Assembly (NCBI RefSeq): GCF_009795805.1
Contig: NZ_WTEY01000004.1
Span: 62,001-126,000 of the forward strand
Reading direction: 5' to 3'
Origin: Gilliamella sp. Pra-s52
GTDB taxonomy: Bacteria; Pseudomonadota; Gammaproteobacteria; Enterobacterales; Orbaceae
DNA: 64,000 nucleotides
Part shown: one piece after another, positions 30,518 to 38,850 of the stretch
Numbering within the stretch: position 1 is the stretch's first letter
Layout: every line of letters begins with the position of its first letter
Translations under genes and position numbers: made by a program
Notes under the pieces: model-generated
Database searches by the model: none
What the model was told of the DNA's origin: nothing
The model's input: the letters and a program-made list of their open reading frames with translations, nothing else

Positions 30518-31069
30518 TTATTCACCTTCAAAATCGACTAATGTAAAACAATTAATGCCCATATTAGTGAGTTTAGTTTTTCCCTCTAAAGTGGGTAAAT
30601 TAATTACAAAGGCGGCATCTTGGGCAATGCCGCCTGCTTTTTGGATCAATTTTGCTGTTGCCGCAACTGTACCGCCAGTTGCCAATAAGTCATCGATGAT
30701 TAATACGCGTTCACCAGCTTTGATAGCATCTGAGTGAATTTCGAGCGTGTCTGTGCCATATTCTAGTTGATATTCTTCTTTAAATACGTGACGCGGTAAC
30801 TTATTGGGTTTTCTTACTGGTACAAAACCAATATTTAATGCTAATGCAATTGGAGCGGCGAAGATAAACCCACGCGCTTCGGTGCCAACCACTTTATCTA
30901 TTTTTTTATCTTTATAGTGATCGATTAATAGCTCAACCGAAGTACGAAATGCAACAGGATCTTCAAGCAGGCTAGTAATATCACGAAATAGAATCCCTTT
31001 TTTAGGGTAATCTGGTATGGTGATAATACTATTTTTAATAAGTGCAAGTTTTTCTTGTAATTGAGTCAT
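30518..31069 (-). CDS. apt: Adenine phosphoribosyltransferase
   Basis: Salvages adenine to AMP using PRPP. 183 aa, equal to E. coli Apt. The PRPP-binding signature is [17 protein letters not shown] (about residues 122-138), and the N-terminal [17 protein letters not shown] and [14 protein letters not shown] segments are typical. It is monocistronic with its own terminator and about 215 bp of upstream leader. Confidence 0.97.
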   Translation of the reverse strand: MTQLQEKLALIKNSIITIPDYPKKGILFRDITSLLEDPVAFRTSVELLIDHYKDKKIDKVVGTEARGFIFAAPIALALNIGFVPVRKPNKLPRHVFKEEYQLEYGTDTLEIHSDAIKAGERVLIIDDLLATGGTVAATAKLIQKAGGIAQDAAFVINLPTLEGKTKLTNMGINCFTLVDFEGE

Positions 31070-31284
31070 ATTAAATGTTCTCTATATCATTTCTATAAGA
31101 ATGGACAATTTTTTATTATATACTCTCGCCATTTGGCATGGCAATAAACAAAAAGCAATATCGGCATAAATTAAAATCCTTGACTTGGTTTTTTACATTT
31201 TTTTACAAATAAATACAATATTCAGACAGTTTATTTTGTAAAAAGCAGATAATTGAATAAATTTCATATAAAAAAGGAAATAAC

Positions 31285-31395
31285 ATGAAATTTATTAAAT
31301 CACTTATCTTTATTGGACTTTCTGTATTGAGTTTTTTGGGGAATGCCAAAACAAATAATCAAATACAGGTTCGTTCTGAGAGTGAATGCTTTTAG
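31285..31395 (+). CDS. Putative small exported peptide
   Basis: A 36-codon frame beginning MKFIKSLIFIGLSVLSFLGN, preceded by AAAGGAAATAAC (good ribosome-binding spacing). It is shaped like a Sec signal peptide, with two lysines, a hydrophobic core and an AKT-like cleavage region, and it leaves only about 13 mature residues with one Cys. Its stop overlaps the end of the converging Ada-type gene by 4 bp. It may be a true micro-protein or the stump of a longer secreted gene. I do not recognise it. Confidence 0.35.
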   Translation: MKFIKSLIFIGLSVLSFLGNAKTNNQIQVRSESECF

Positions 31396-32453
31396 TTTTT
31401 ATCTGAATATTTTTTTTCGTGTTCAATTAGCCAACGTTTTCGTTCTAATCCTCCTCCATATCCCATTAACTCGCCATTTGAGCCAATGACTCGGTGACAA
31501 GGTACAATAATCGCAACTCGATTAAACCCATTTGCATTTGCAACGGCACGTATAGCTTGTGGGGTATTGATTTTTTCTGCTTGTTGTTTATAGGTGGTTA
31601 GTTTTCCATAAGGAATTTGTTTTAAACAATCCCAAACGGTTTTTTGGAAGTCTGTTCCTGGTGTATGCAATTTGACATTAAAATGTTGTCTTTTCCCTTG
31701 GAAATATTCATCAATTTCTTTTTTTGTTTGTTTTATATGGTTATTATCACCAAAAATAATTTTCATTTTTAGCTGTTTTTGTAGTTGTTCGAATTCAGTT
31801 TCTAGCATCCTTCTATCTACAAATTCTAATAAGCAAATACCTTGATTGGTAGAGCATACAAACATGGGACCTAATGGCGTTGTTAAGCGATTAATTAAAA
31901 TAATGTCTTGATCAATACTTTCTAATGGTGTGTTTTTGATGATTTTTTTATAAGTATATCCAAAACCACTTAAAGATTCATATCCCGTATTATAAGCGGT
32001 ATTAATAACCTTTTTTTCGACTTTAAGCTCTTGAAAGGCTTGATTAATTCGGTACATCCTTTGATAAGTTTGGAAGGTGATTCCGTAATGTTTTTTGAAC
32101 CAGCGTCTGACTATTTCAGGGCTTATTTGATGTTTTTTTAATATGGTATCAGATACTTTTGTTTTAGGATTTTCTGTAATTAATGTTATTGCTTTAGCAA
32201 CGTCAATGGGGGGTTCATTAGCATTTTCAGTTGGTTTACAAATTTTGCAAGGTCGATATCCTGCATCAAGTGCAGCTTTAAATGTAGTAAAAAAGTCAAC
32301 ATTTTCAAATTTTGGTTTTCGTGCTCTGCAAGTTGCAATACAAAATACAGATGTCGTTTTAACCCCTGCATAGAAGATTCCCACATAGTTTTGATCTTTT
32401 GTGAGTAAAGCTTGATAATATTCTCTTATTTTGTCCGCATTACTAATAACCAT
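31392..32453 (-). CDS. ada: Ada-type bifunctional methyl-phosphotriester / O6-methylguanine-DNA methyltransferase and regulator
   Basis: Direct-reversal DNA alkylation repair protein and transcription activator, 353 aa, same layout as E. coli Ada (354 aa). The Zn-binding N-terminal cysteines are at C38, C42, C69 and C72, identical in number to E. coli, with C38 the methylphosphotriester acceptor. An AraC-type HTH follows (about 85-170, RRWFKKHYGITFQTYQR). The C-terminal alkyltransferase domain has the acceptor motif IVPCHRVIGSNG (C319). No alkB follows, and no obvious Ada box was picked out upstream. Confidence 0.94.
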   Translation of the reverse strand: MVISNADKIREYYQALLTKDQNYVGIFYAGVKTTSVFCIATCRARKPKFENVDFFTTFKAALDAGYRPCKICKPTENANEPPIDVAKAITLITENPKTKVSDTILKKHQISPEIVRRWFKKHYGITFQTYQRMYRINQAFQELKVEKKVINTAYNTGYESLSGFGYTYKKIIKNTPLESIDQDIILINRLTTPLGPMFVCSTNQGICLLEFVDRRMLETEFEQLQKQLKMKIIFGDNNHIKQTKKEIDEYFQGKRQHFNVKLHTPGTDFQKTVWDCLKQIPYGKLTTYKQQAEKINTPQAIRAVANANGFNRVAIIVPCHRVIGSNGELMGYGGGLERKRWLIEHEKKYSDKN

Positions 32454-32585
32454 AATTTTTTTAAGCCTTAATTTTATTACATCTAATAATTAGTATGCAT
32501 ATTAAATAATATAGTAGCGGCTGCAACCGAAAAAACGACAACTATTTTTTATATTGAAAATTTGTCATAAAGAAAGACTTTAGAA

Positions 32586-32628
32586 TAAAAAACTTAACCA
32601 TTTAATGATGTGTTGGTTAAGTTTTTTG
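32586..32628. terminator. Intrinsic terminator after ispE
   Basis: AACTTAACCA (32591-32600) pairs with TGGTTAAGTT (32614-32623). There is an A5 run on the left and a T-run on the right, so it works in either direction. Confidence 0.85.
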
Positions 32629-32629
32629 T

Positions 32630-33472
32630 TTAATTTGTGTATAAAGGCGAATTGTTTAACGATTTTGCGACAAAACTATTAACTGATAGTGCTGCATTAA
32701 GTTTGCCTTGAATAGCTAATGCTTGTTGCTTTGATTCACATTGGGTAAAAACACATGCACCAGTTCCTGTTAATCGAGTAGTGCCATATTGTGAAAGATA
32801 AGTAATTATATTGTTTACTTTAGGGTAGCGTTTTCGAACAACATTCTCACAATCATTTTTAAATTTGTTAAACGGCAGAGAAAGTAAATCAGCGATGTTT
32901 TGGGCTGGTGTATTACGGGTGAGTTCAGGATCATTAAATATCTTAACTGTGGATATTTCAATATTGGGGTAGGCGACTAAATACCAGTGTTCAGGAATGT
33001 CGACGCTTTGGAATTGATCACCAATGCCTTCAGCAAAAGCTGTATGCCCATGAATAAAAATAGGTACATCAGCACCAATTGTACGTCCAATTTTGATTAA
33101 TTCGTCAGTTGATAAGTTAAGTTGCCATAACTGGTTTAGTGCGACTAATACTGTTGCAGCATTGGAAGAAGCTCCACCAAGTCCGCCACCCATTGGAATT
33201 GTTTTATTAATTGTAATATCTACACCAATATTTTTTTTGTTAGCATAAGACTTTAGTCGTTCCGCAGCGATCATAATTAAATTCTTATCGTCAGGAATGC
33301 TGGCAAATGGTGTTAATAACTTTATTTTATCATCTTGACGGACTGTAAACGTCAAGATGTCATAATAATCTACAAATTGAAATAGCGTTTGTAGATTATG
33401 ATAATTATCAGCACGACGACCTGTAATATATAAAAATAGATTTAATTTAGCAGGTGATAACCATTGTTTCAT
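32630..33472 (-). CDS. ispE: 4-diphosphocytidyl-2-C-methyl-D-erythritol kinase
   Basis: GHMP-family kinase of the MEP isoprenoid pathway, 280 aa. The ATP-binding glycine motif PMGGGLGGASSNAATVL (about residues 90-106) and the N-terminal SPAKLNLFLYITGRR are characteristic. It lies 12 bp downstream of lolB on the same strand, the conserved lolB-ispE pair divergent from hemA. The prs gene that normally follows in enterics is absent and a terminator ends the unit. Confidence 0.96.
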   Translation of the reverse strand: MKQWLSPAKLNLFLYITGRRADNYHNLQTLFQFVDYYDILTFTVRQDDKIKLLTPFASIPDDKNLIMIAAERLKSYANKKNIGVDITINKTIPMGGGLGGASSNAATVLVALNQLWQLNLSTDELIKIGRTIGADVPIFIHGHTAFAEGIGDQFQSVDIPEHWYLVAYPNIEISTVKIFNDPELTRNTPAQNIADLLSLPFNKFKNDCENVVRKRYPKVNNIITYLSQYGTTRLTGTGACVFTQCESKQQALAIQGKLNAALSVNSFVAKSLNNSPLYTN

Positions 33473-33484
33473 AAATATAATCCG

Positions 33485-34105
33485 TTATCGTAGAACCCAG
33501 TCACTAATTTTTAAGCGGACAATTTCATCATCATGGGTAAGTTCAATAATTGCAGGTAAATCAATTTTTTTATTTTTATAGGTATAAGTTTTATAACTTG
33601 GAATTTTTAATGTCCATTTATTATTACCTTGCATAAAGGTGGTTGATATTAATCGCCCTGAATTATCTAATTTGTCAGCATTAATATTGTCTGAAAATCC
33701 TTTTAACCAATTATGTAAAGAATTTAATGGTATATTTACGTTAGAGATTTTTCTCATTAGATTTTCAACGTTGACATCTTGATAACTTCCGCCGTTTTTA
33801 TCAATAAGTTGTGCATAATTAGGCTCAGCTTTTAAGGTTAAAATATTGGTACCAACAGGTGTAGTTAATTTGACTTCGTAATTATCTGTTGACTGTTGGA
33901 TAATTAAAAATCGGCCATAATTACGGGACTTATCGCTCATATGAGCAATACTGCCGTTTACTTGGAATGCATTTATTTGTTGTAGATTTTGTTGGTGAGC
34001 TTGCCATTGTTGCTCAACTGAAGTGGAATTTTGCGATTTAGTTGCTTGGCAAGCTACAATAAATAAAGATAAAATGATAACAAAAGTATATTTGATATTA
34101 GACAT
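33485..34105 (-). CDS. lolB: Outer-membrane lipoprotein LolB
   Basis: Accepts lipoproteins from LolA and inserts them in the outer membrane. 206 aa. The signal peptide ends in the lipobox FIVACQA with lipid Cys at residue 19. The LolB core is recognisable (FQVNGSIAHMSDKSRNYGRF, TTPVGTNILTLKA, LHNWLKGF). It is translated with ispE and divergent from hemA, the usual chromosomal arrangement. It complements the LolCDE exporter encoded at 19.7-22.8 kb. Confidence 0.93.
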   Translation of the reverse strand: MSNIKYTFVIILSLFIVACQATKSQNSTSVEQQWQAHQQNLQQINAFQVNGSIAHMSDKSRNYGRFLIIQQSTDNYEVKLTTPVGTNILTLKAEPNYAQLIDKNGGSYQDVNVENLMRKISNVNIPLNSLHNWLKGFSDNINADKLDNSGRLISTTFMQGNNKWTLKIPSYKTYTYKNKKIDLPAIIELTHDDEIVRLKISDWVLR

Positions 34106-34288
34106 GAAATAACTCTTTAGTTGTTAATGTTTGTTGTCAGTGATAAGTGCATTATAACCGATAATTATTTGAATAAGAAAAAGTAACTATGCAAATTAAT
34201 CTTTATTCTTTTTTATGTATAATATAAGTTAGAGCACGTTTAATAAAATAATTATATCTAATATAACCTTCAAAAAAGAAGTAATGCA

Positions 34289-35560
34289 ATGTCAATTACA
34301 ATATTTGGTGTTAATCATAAAACAGCACCAATCGCTTTAAGGGAAAAGCTAGCTTTTCATACTGAGATTGTCGATAAGGCACTATATAGCTTATACCAAC
34401 ATCCTTTAGTTGAAGGGTGTGTTATTTTGTCTACCTGTAACCGAACAGAAATTTATCTTAGTTATGAACATCAAACTGATTATCTGAAATTAAAACAATC
34501 GGTTGAGCGTTGGTTAGCGCAATTTCATCATATTGATCTTGAGCATTATCAAAATTCACTTTATTGGTATGATGGTCGACAAGCTGTTGAGCATTTGATG
34601 TCGGTTGCTAGTGGTTTAGACTCCATGGTCATTGGTGAACCGCAGATCTTAGGGCAGGTTAAGCAAGCATATTGTTTTGCACAAAAGCAAAATTGCTTAT
34701 CAGTTAAATTAGAAAAATTATTTCAGACCATATTTCATGTTGCTAAAATTGTTCGCAGTGAAACTAATATTGGGGCCAATACAGCATCGGTTGCTTATGC
34801 GGCTTGTTTAGTTGCTCGTCGTCTTTTTGTTGATGTGTCATGTTTAAATATTATGCTTGTTGGGGCAGGGGAAACGATAGAGCTTATTTCTCGTTACTTA
34901 AAGCCCCATGGATTTAATAAAGTTTTTATAGCTAATCGCACCCGTGAAAAGGCATTAAAACTTGCCTCTAATATTGATGCAGAAATCATCTCATTACCAG
35001 ATATTGCTAACCGGTTAAAAGATGTTGATATTGTGATTAGTTCAACCGCAAGCCCTTTACCTATCATTGGTAAAGGAATGGTTGAACGTACCTTATGGGC
35101 TAGAAATAATCGTAAAATGTTGTTTATTGATTTAGCAGTTCCCCGTGATGTAGAGGGGGAAATTAGTAACCTTGATAATGTGCATCTTTATACTATCGAT
35201 GATTTACAAAAAACGGTTGAAAATAATCTAGAACAACGGGCTATTGCTGCCAAAGAGGCACAATATATCATTCAAGAACATGCAGAAAATTTTATTGATT
35301 GGCTTAAAGCTAGACATGCTGTTGCTTATGTTAAGCAGTATCGTAGTAATGCAGAAAGTGTTAAACGTGAGTTGCAAATAAAGGCTTTAAATGCGATCAA
35401 GCAAGGTGCTAATATTGATGAAGTGCTTTCTGAATTTTCGCATCGTTTAACCAATAAATTAATTCATGCACCTACCCAAACATTACTCAACGCAGCTACA
35501 CATGATTGTGATGACTGCTTTAAAGTGCTGAGTAAAGGCTTAGGGTTAAAAGAACATTAA
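34289..35560 (+). CDS. hemA: Glutamyl-tRNA reductase
   Basis: Reduces glutamyl-tRNA(Glu) to glutamate-1-semialdehyde, the first step of C5 haem synthesis. 423 aa. The catalytic Cys is C50 in VILSTCNRTEIY, as in E. coli. The substrate segment SGLDSMVIGEPQILGQVK, the NADPH site MLVGAGETIEL and the C-terminal dimerisation helix region are all present. The downstream neighbour is a DUF1289 gene rather than prfA. Confidence 0.97.
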   Translation: MSITIFGVNHKTAPIALREKLAFHTEIVDKALYSLYQHPLVEGCVILSTCNRTEIYLSYEHQTDYLKLKQSVERWLAQFHHIDLEHYQNSLYWYDGRQAVEHLMSVASGLDSMVIGEPQILGQVKQAYCFAQKQNCLSVKLEKLFQTIFHVAKIVRSETNIGANTASVAYAACLVARRLFVDVSCLNIMLVGAGETIELISRYLKPHGFNKVFIANRTREKALKLASNIDAEIISLPDIANRLKDVDIVISSTASPLPIIGKGMVERTLWARNNRKMLFIDLAVPRDVEGEISNLDNVHLYTIDDLQKTVENNLEQRAIAAKEAQYIIQEHAENFIDWLKARHAVAYVKQYRSNAESVKRELQIKALNAIKQGANIDEVLSEFSHRLTNKLIHAPTQTLLNAATHDCDDCFKVLSKGLGLKEH

Positions 35561-35596
35561 TAAATTGACAGTCTTCTTAGCTGGATAAGTAATAAA

Positions 35597-35848
35597 TTGG
35601 ATCAGATTGAATTTTTTGACATTCCAAGCCCTTGTAAACGCATTTGTGAAACAGATAAGCAAGGCTATTGCGTTGCGTGTTATCGTTCCAGACAAGAAAG
35701 ATTCAATTGGTTGACCTTTAATGATAGCCAAAAGAAAGAAGTTTTACGCTTATGCAAACAACGAGCATTAAAGCGTCATTATCTATTATTACAGCAGCAA
35801 CGCCAAAAATTAAATTCTATCCCATTACAAATTGAGCTTAATTTTTAA
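35597..35848 (+). CDS. DUF1289 (YdhL-like) small protein
   Basis: 83 aa from a TTG start at 35597, since no in-frame ATG precedes the conserved region. The DUF1289 cysteine pattern P-C-x3-C-x8-C-x2-C is seen as PCKRICETDKQGYCVACYRS, followed by the F-x-W-x3-(N/D)-D-x-(E/Q)-(K/R) stretch NWLTFNDSQKKEVL. It is probably a small metal-binding protein. Role unknown. It lies 36 bp after hemA and may be cotranscribed. Confidence 0.75.
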   Translation: MDQIEFFDIPSPCKRICETDKQGYCVACYRSRQERFNWLTFNDSQKKEVLRLCKQRALKRHYLLLQQQRQKLNSIPLQIELNF

Positions 35849-35968
35849 AATCTAATTATCTATTTTTAAACTGTGTATTGTAATATTATCTAACTCAGAG
35901 TAGGATTTCACTTAAATAAGTATGGCATAAGTTTGCTAACTTTTTAATTTAACTGGAATTGATAAAAT

Positions 35969-36211
35969 ATGAAAATGTGCATTGCTTGTGGCATGCCAAT
36001 GACCAGTATTGGTGATTATCCATTGCTGGATATGTCAAAAAACTACTGTAAGCATTGTTCCAATAAAGATGGAACAATGAAAACATTTGAGGAAAAATGG
36101 CATGAGGTTGCATTACACTATGCTAAAGACCACAATATTGATAGCGCTGTGGCGAAACAGACTGCTTATGTTATTTTAAAAAAATTACCTGCTTGGAAAA
36201 GGAAGGTTTAG
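35969..36211 (+). CDS. Putative zinc-ribbon protein
   Basis: 80 aa. An N-terminal zinc ribbon is formed by C-x2-C pairs in MCIACGMPM and NYCKHCSNKDG, then a helical tail with TFEEKWHEVALHYAKDHN. It matches the small 'putative zinc ribbon' family often annotated as transcriptional-regulator-like. A good ATG is present. Function unknown. It is the last chromosomal gene before the tRNA-Leu. Confidence 0.7.
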   Translation: MKMCIACGMPMTSIGDYPLLDMSKNYCKHCSNKDGTMKTFEEKWHEVALHYAKDHNIDSAVAKQTAYVILKKLPAWKRKV

Positions 36212-36311
36212 ATGTTTTTTTAAGCAGATAAGTTGCTTTGTAGATAATATCTGTTGCAGATATTACAAAGCTTAGTATAATGCCAACGTTTACTTATTAA
36301 CACTTCAAAAT

Positions 36312-36398
36312 GCCAGTGTGGCGAAATTGGTAGACGCAGCGGATTCAAAATCCGCCGCCCTTAAAAGCGTGTCGGTTCGAGTCCGACCACTGGCACCA
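36312..36398 (+). tRNA. tRNA-Leu (anticodon CAA)
   Basis: 87 nt with the 3' CCA encoded. The acceptor stem is GCCAGTG/CACTGGC. The anticodon stem GCGGA/TCCGC surrounds the loop TTCAAAA, giving anticodon CAA. A long class-II variable arm and T-loop TTCGAGTC are present. The prophage genes begin just beyond its 3' end, making it the likely attachment site. Confidence 0.95.
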
Positions 36399-36531
36399 AT
36401 AAAATCAATAACTTAACTGAATTTTTCTTTTTTCGCAAATTACCAAAAGGTAGCAAGTGGCGGTAAAATGGCGGTGCAATTTTTTTATAATCGTTTATAA
36501 TCCGTTTCCTACCATTTCAAAACAAAAATCA
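36399..36531. other. Presumed prophage attachment-side region next to tRNA-Leu
   Basis: AT-rich sequence with two direct TGGCGGT units 11 bp apart (36458-36464 and 36469-36475), followed by a third related TACC-type element. Such spaced repeats beside a tRNA are typical of integrase arm-type sites. The matching attachment repeat and the integrase gene would be outside the window, so this is inferred. Confidence 0.45.
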
Positions 36532-36560
36532 TTGACATTGATATGCTCTTTCGATAGATT
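36532..36560 (+). promoter_or_regulatory. Sigma70-type promoter of left C4-like module
   Basis: A perfect -35 TTGACA (36532-36537), 17-bp spacer and TAGATT -10 (36555-36560). The expected start, about 36567, coincides with the first base of the leader hairpin GCACTAG/CTAGTGC (36567-36586). Confidence 0.75.
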
Positions 36561-36566
36561 AGTTTT

Positions 36567-36672
36567 GCACTAGCAAAATCTAGTGCCAAGTTTAGCAGCT
36601 TGTAACTCTATAAGGAGCATAACCGCTCAAAGCGGTATTTTTATGCTTAAAGCCTAGCTACGCCTTTTCAAT
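36567..36672 (+). promoter_or_regulatory. Structured leader of left module with antisense target box and early terminator-like hairpin
   Basis: In order it holds a 5' hairpin GCACTAG-CAAAAT-CTAGTGC (36567-36586), a target box CAAGTTTAGCAG (36587-36598) complementary at 11 of 12 positions to 36725-36736 in the downstream RNA, and a terminator-like stem ACCGCT/AGCGGT with T5 (36622-36641). The 5' arm of that stem, ACCGCTC, is also complementary to GAGCGGT in the C4-like RNA. The layout recalls seqA-timm-CI of phage P4. Confidence 0.65.
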
Positions 36673-36747
36673 GGTGGGCTAAGTGAGGGAGCCGAAAGGC
36701 TCGCCGTGTTCCTTGTAGAGCGGTCTGCTAACCTTGCTTAGTTCACC
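36673..36747 (+). ncRNA. C4/CI-like antisense RNA, left copy
   Basis: A 75-nt element closed by GGTG-GG-CTAAG / CTTAG-TT-CACC, with an inner hairpin GAGCC-GAAA-GGCTC and a second arm CCG...CGG. The single-stranded box CTGCTAACCTTG (36725-36736) is complementary to TTAGCAG upstream and TTAGCGG downstream (36756-36762, using one G-U pair). It is about 70% identical to the copy at 59640-59711, with compensatory changes in stems and boxes. C4 RNAs of P1/P7 are known to be processed from the leader of the mRNA they repress. Confidence 0.7.
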
Positions 36748-36805
36748 TCCAAATTTTAGCGGGTTTGGACGTGATTAATTATAATTAATCAACAAGGAAA
36801 TAAGC
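36748..36805 (+). promoter_or_regulatory. Second target box, 20-bp palindrome and ribosome-binding site
   Basis: The target box TTAGCGG (36756-36762) lies within a TCCAAA/TTTGGA hairpin. It is followed by a perfect 20-bp palindrome TGATTAATTA/TAATTAATCA (36772-36791), then AAGGAA ahead of the ATG at 36806. Pairing with the antisense RNA would fall near the translation start region. Confidence 0.6.
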
Positions 36806-37003
36806 ATGAAAAAGAATGTTCCCCAATCAAAAAACACTTTAGTTGATATCATCGAATTAGATTTAAATAGCTTTAGTAAGCTTGAACAAGCCGAACTTGT
36901 TACTCGCCTATCCATTAACGCAGATTTAGATAAAAATGAAACCAGGCTCGCAATGTGTTGTGTTTCGGATCTTTTATACGATGCCATTAATCAAGTACAA
37001 TAA
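36806..37003 (+). CDS. Small prophage protein, LEQAE family (long form, left)
   Basis: 65 aa, start at 36806 after AAGGAAATAAGC. The core KLEQAELVTRLSINADL and the Cys-Cys segment MCCVSDLLYDA are shared with the proteins at 59384-59581 (long), 37289-37459 and 58536-58679 (short). It looks helical, has no signal peptide and no membrane segment. It is expressed from a leader with a C4-like antisense RNA, so it is probably silenced in the lysogen. In P1 and P4 the equivalent position holds antirepressor or kil-type genes. I do not recognise a named family. Confidence 0.65.
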   Translation: MKKNVPQSKNTLVDIIELDLNSFSKLEQAELVTRLSINADLDKNETRLAMCCVSDLLYDAINQVQ

Positions 37004-37225
37004 TTAGCTTGGTTTTGTAGAAAGTTAAATTATGTAATCTACTTAAAATTTCAGTTTATGCTATAAATATCTATATGATTTTTATATAGATATTTATTTT
37101 TGTTTTTATAAATCTACCTAGCTAGCTCTTACGTTAACGTTTTTATTTGTTTCTAATCTTTATACAGTTCTACATAAAACATTCAAAGAATCAGAATGTT
37201 AATTAATTGGTTGTAAAATTTTTGC
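37004..37225. other. AT-rich gap between the two small genes
   Basis: No reading frame of note. It contains an inverted repeat AAATATCTATAT/ATATAGATATTT around 37066-37099 that could end the upstream transcript. Confidence 0.4.
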
Positions 37226-37270
37226 TTGATAATCATTCCTGCAATAAATATACTGTATGTAATTACAGTA
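37226..37270 (+). promoter_or_regulatory. LexA (SOS) box overlapping a sigma70 promoter, left short gene
   Basis: TACTG-N10-CAGTA (37251-37270) is a perfect LexA operator of the enterobacterial type. It overlaps the -10 TATACT (37249-37254), which is 17 bp from the -35 TTGATA (37226-37231). Transcription would start near 37261, just ahead of AGGAGG and the ATG at 37289. This predicts tight LexA repression relieved by DNA damage. Confidence 0.85.
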
Positions 37271-37288
37271 TAAAAGGAGGGGTGAACG

Positions 37289-37459
37289 ATGGATGAAATA
37301 ACAAAAAATGATATTAAACTGGAACAAGCTGAATTTGTTAATCGATTAATGATTGATACTGAGCTGTCAGAATATGATATAAAAATTGGTTTATGTTTAT
37401 TGCATGAATTATTATTGAAGATTAAGAATAGAAATGATTCGGAAATTAAAGAAAACTAA
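37289..37459 (+). CDS. SOS-controlled small prophage protein, LEQAE family (short form, left)
   Basis: 56 aa (MDEITKNDIKLEQAEFVNRL then MIDTELSEYDIKIGLCLLHE and a charged tail). It has a strong ribosome-binding site, AAAGGAGGGG, and a LexA box directly upstream. It is nearly the same as the 47-aa protein at 58536-58679 over residues 9-44. The EQAE core and a following Cys relate it to the 65-aa proteins. A bidirectional terminator closes it. An SOS-driven small protein next to the attachment end suggests a role in prophage induction (as 186 Tum does) or a small regulator or toxin. This is inference. Confidence 0.75.
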   Translation: MDEITKNDIKLEQAEFVNRLMIDTELSEYDIKIGLCLLHELLLKIKNRNDSEIKEN

Positions 37460-37460
37460 T

Positions 37461-37482
37461 AAAAGCGGGCGCCCCCGCTTTT
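37461..37482. terminator. Strong bidirectional terminator between small gene and ogr
   Basis: AAAAGCGGG (37461-37469), loop CGCC, CCCGCTTTT (37474-37482). It ends the plus-strand SOS gene and the long minus-strand late operon finishing with ogr. Confidence 0.92.
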
Positions 37483-37484
37483 AT

Positions 37485-37697
37485 TTATGCTGCTTGATGA
37501 TTTTTGGTTGTAAGCGGTATTTTCACATTGGGATCAGGCATTGCACTTGGGACTATTGTTGCCGATATAGACTGCAAAACAACAAATGAATGACAACAAT
37601 AAATATTTGTGCACTGTCTGTATTGTTTGCGAGTTATAGGGCTTATTTCCTCGCTAGTGCGGATTATTGTTTTTGAACGGCAATGGGGACATCTCAT
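37485..37697 (-). CDS. ogr: Ogr/Delta-like late transcription activator
   Basis: 70 aa. The Ogr/Delta zinc finger is C-P-x-C (MRCPHCRSKTIIRTS) with the second pair in QCTNIYCCHSFV. In P2 and 186 this protein activates the late promoters by contacting RNA polymerase at TGT-N-ACA dyads. Three matching 21-bp dyads are present in this prophage. It is the last gene of the late tail operon, as in P2, next to the attachment end. Confidence 0.92.
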   Translation of the reverse strand: MRCPHCRSKTIIRTSEEISPITRKQYRQCTNIYCCHSFVVLQSISATIVPSAMPDPNVKIPLTTKNHQAA

Positions 37698-37773
37698 TAC
37701 TTTTACCTCTTTAGGTATTGACTAAATTATAACTAATTTTATCATAATTCTATTTTAATTCAAAATGTTATAA

Positions 37774-38850
37774 TTATTTTTCTTGTTCTTCTTTAGGTTT
37801 TTCGTCATCTTCTAATTTAATTTCGAGTTCAACATAAGTAGTATAACCGCTGTTTGTGTCTAAGCTATGCGTGCAACGGGTTATTGTCCATAGTGTTGAG
37901 TCAATTTCCTTTTTAAATCCTTCGACTGATGCGGGCATTTCTGGGTAAATGTCAGGGCGTCCTTCGGCAAGGTTGATGCTAAATTGTGATGCGCCGCGTT
38001 GTAATTTGTACCATTCATTACGAGCCGCTCGGTAAGCGTTTTGTTTTGATGCGTATGTGTGCCGTAATATTTTTACGTTTCCATCGGCACCGACTAGCAC
38101 GCCATTTTCATCTTTGTTTGTCTGGTTATTTTTGTTTTTTGTCTTTCGAGTTGCTTTGGTCTGTTGTTTTTGTTGTTGACGGTAGTCAATCCAATAAGCC
38201 TTTACACCCGTGTAAGCATTTCTATCGGCAATAGCAAAGCGGTGCTGGTCGCCAAGCTTACGGGTGATTGTTGTTGTCGGTATGTATTTGCCATTTACTG
38301 TTTTTGCCAACCCTTTTTTGAAAATAATCAGCATGCCGTTTTTTAATGTTACAGCAGCATTAAAATCATTATATAGGCGTGTTAAAAATGAAGCATCAGA
38401 TTCGTTGGTCTGGTCTATATGGGCAATGTGTTCATGCTCTATACTTTTATCTATTTTGTATAGCAAATTGTGCCGCTTTGCAATTTCTTTGGTTATTGAT
38501 CCAAGTGTTGTATCGGAGTAGCTTTTTTCGCGTTTTTCGTTTAGTGAGTCACGCAAATTGGCACTTTTGCCACGAATTGATAGTACGTCGGGCGTTCCTG
38601 AATGCTCGCATTCGTCAATGGTGAAGATGTTTTGTAAAATGACGTTATCATTGACCCAACCTAGTGATACACTAATTTGAACTCCTCGCTTGGGTAGTTC
38701 AAGTTTGCCGTCGCTATCATCTAATTCGATAGATATGGTGTCAGCATCTAACCCTCGATTATCAGTAATTTGCATCGAGATAAGACGTTTATCAAAGTTA
38801 GATGTAATATCTTTATTATCAATAGTAATTGTGTAGGTTGGTTGTTTCAT
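37774..38850 (-). CDS. D: Phage late control gene D protein (tail)
   Basis: 358 aa, P2 gpD family, part of the tail or baseplate hub near the tube (gp27/VgrG-like fold). N terminus YTITIDNKDITSNFDKRLIS; internal TLGSITKEIAKRHNL and HIDQTNESDASFLTRLYNDF match gpD. It overlaps gpU by 4 bp. A lysine/glutamine-rich stretch around residues 225-250 is longer than in P2. Confidence 0.93.
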   Translation of the reverse strand: MKQPTYTITIDNKDITSNFDKRLISMQITDNRGLDADTISIELDDSDGKLELPKRGVQISVSLGWVNDNVILQNIFTIDECEHSGTPDVLSIRGKSANLRDSLNEKREKSYSDTTLGSITKEIAKRHNLLYKIDKSIEHEHIAHIDQTNESDASFLTRLYNDFNAAVTLKNGMLIIFKKGLAKTVNGKYIPTTTITRKLGDQHRFAIADRNAYTGVKAYWIDYRQQQKQQTKATRKTKNKNNQTNKDENGVLVGADGNVKILRHTYASKQNAYRAARNEWYKLQRGASQFSINLAEGRPDIYPEMPASVEGFKKEIDSTLWTITRCTHSLDTNSGYTTYVELEIKLEDDEKPKEEQEK

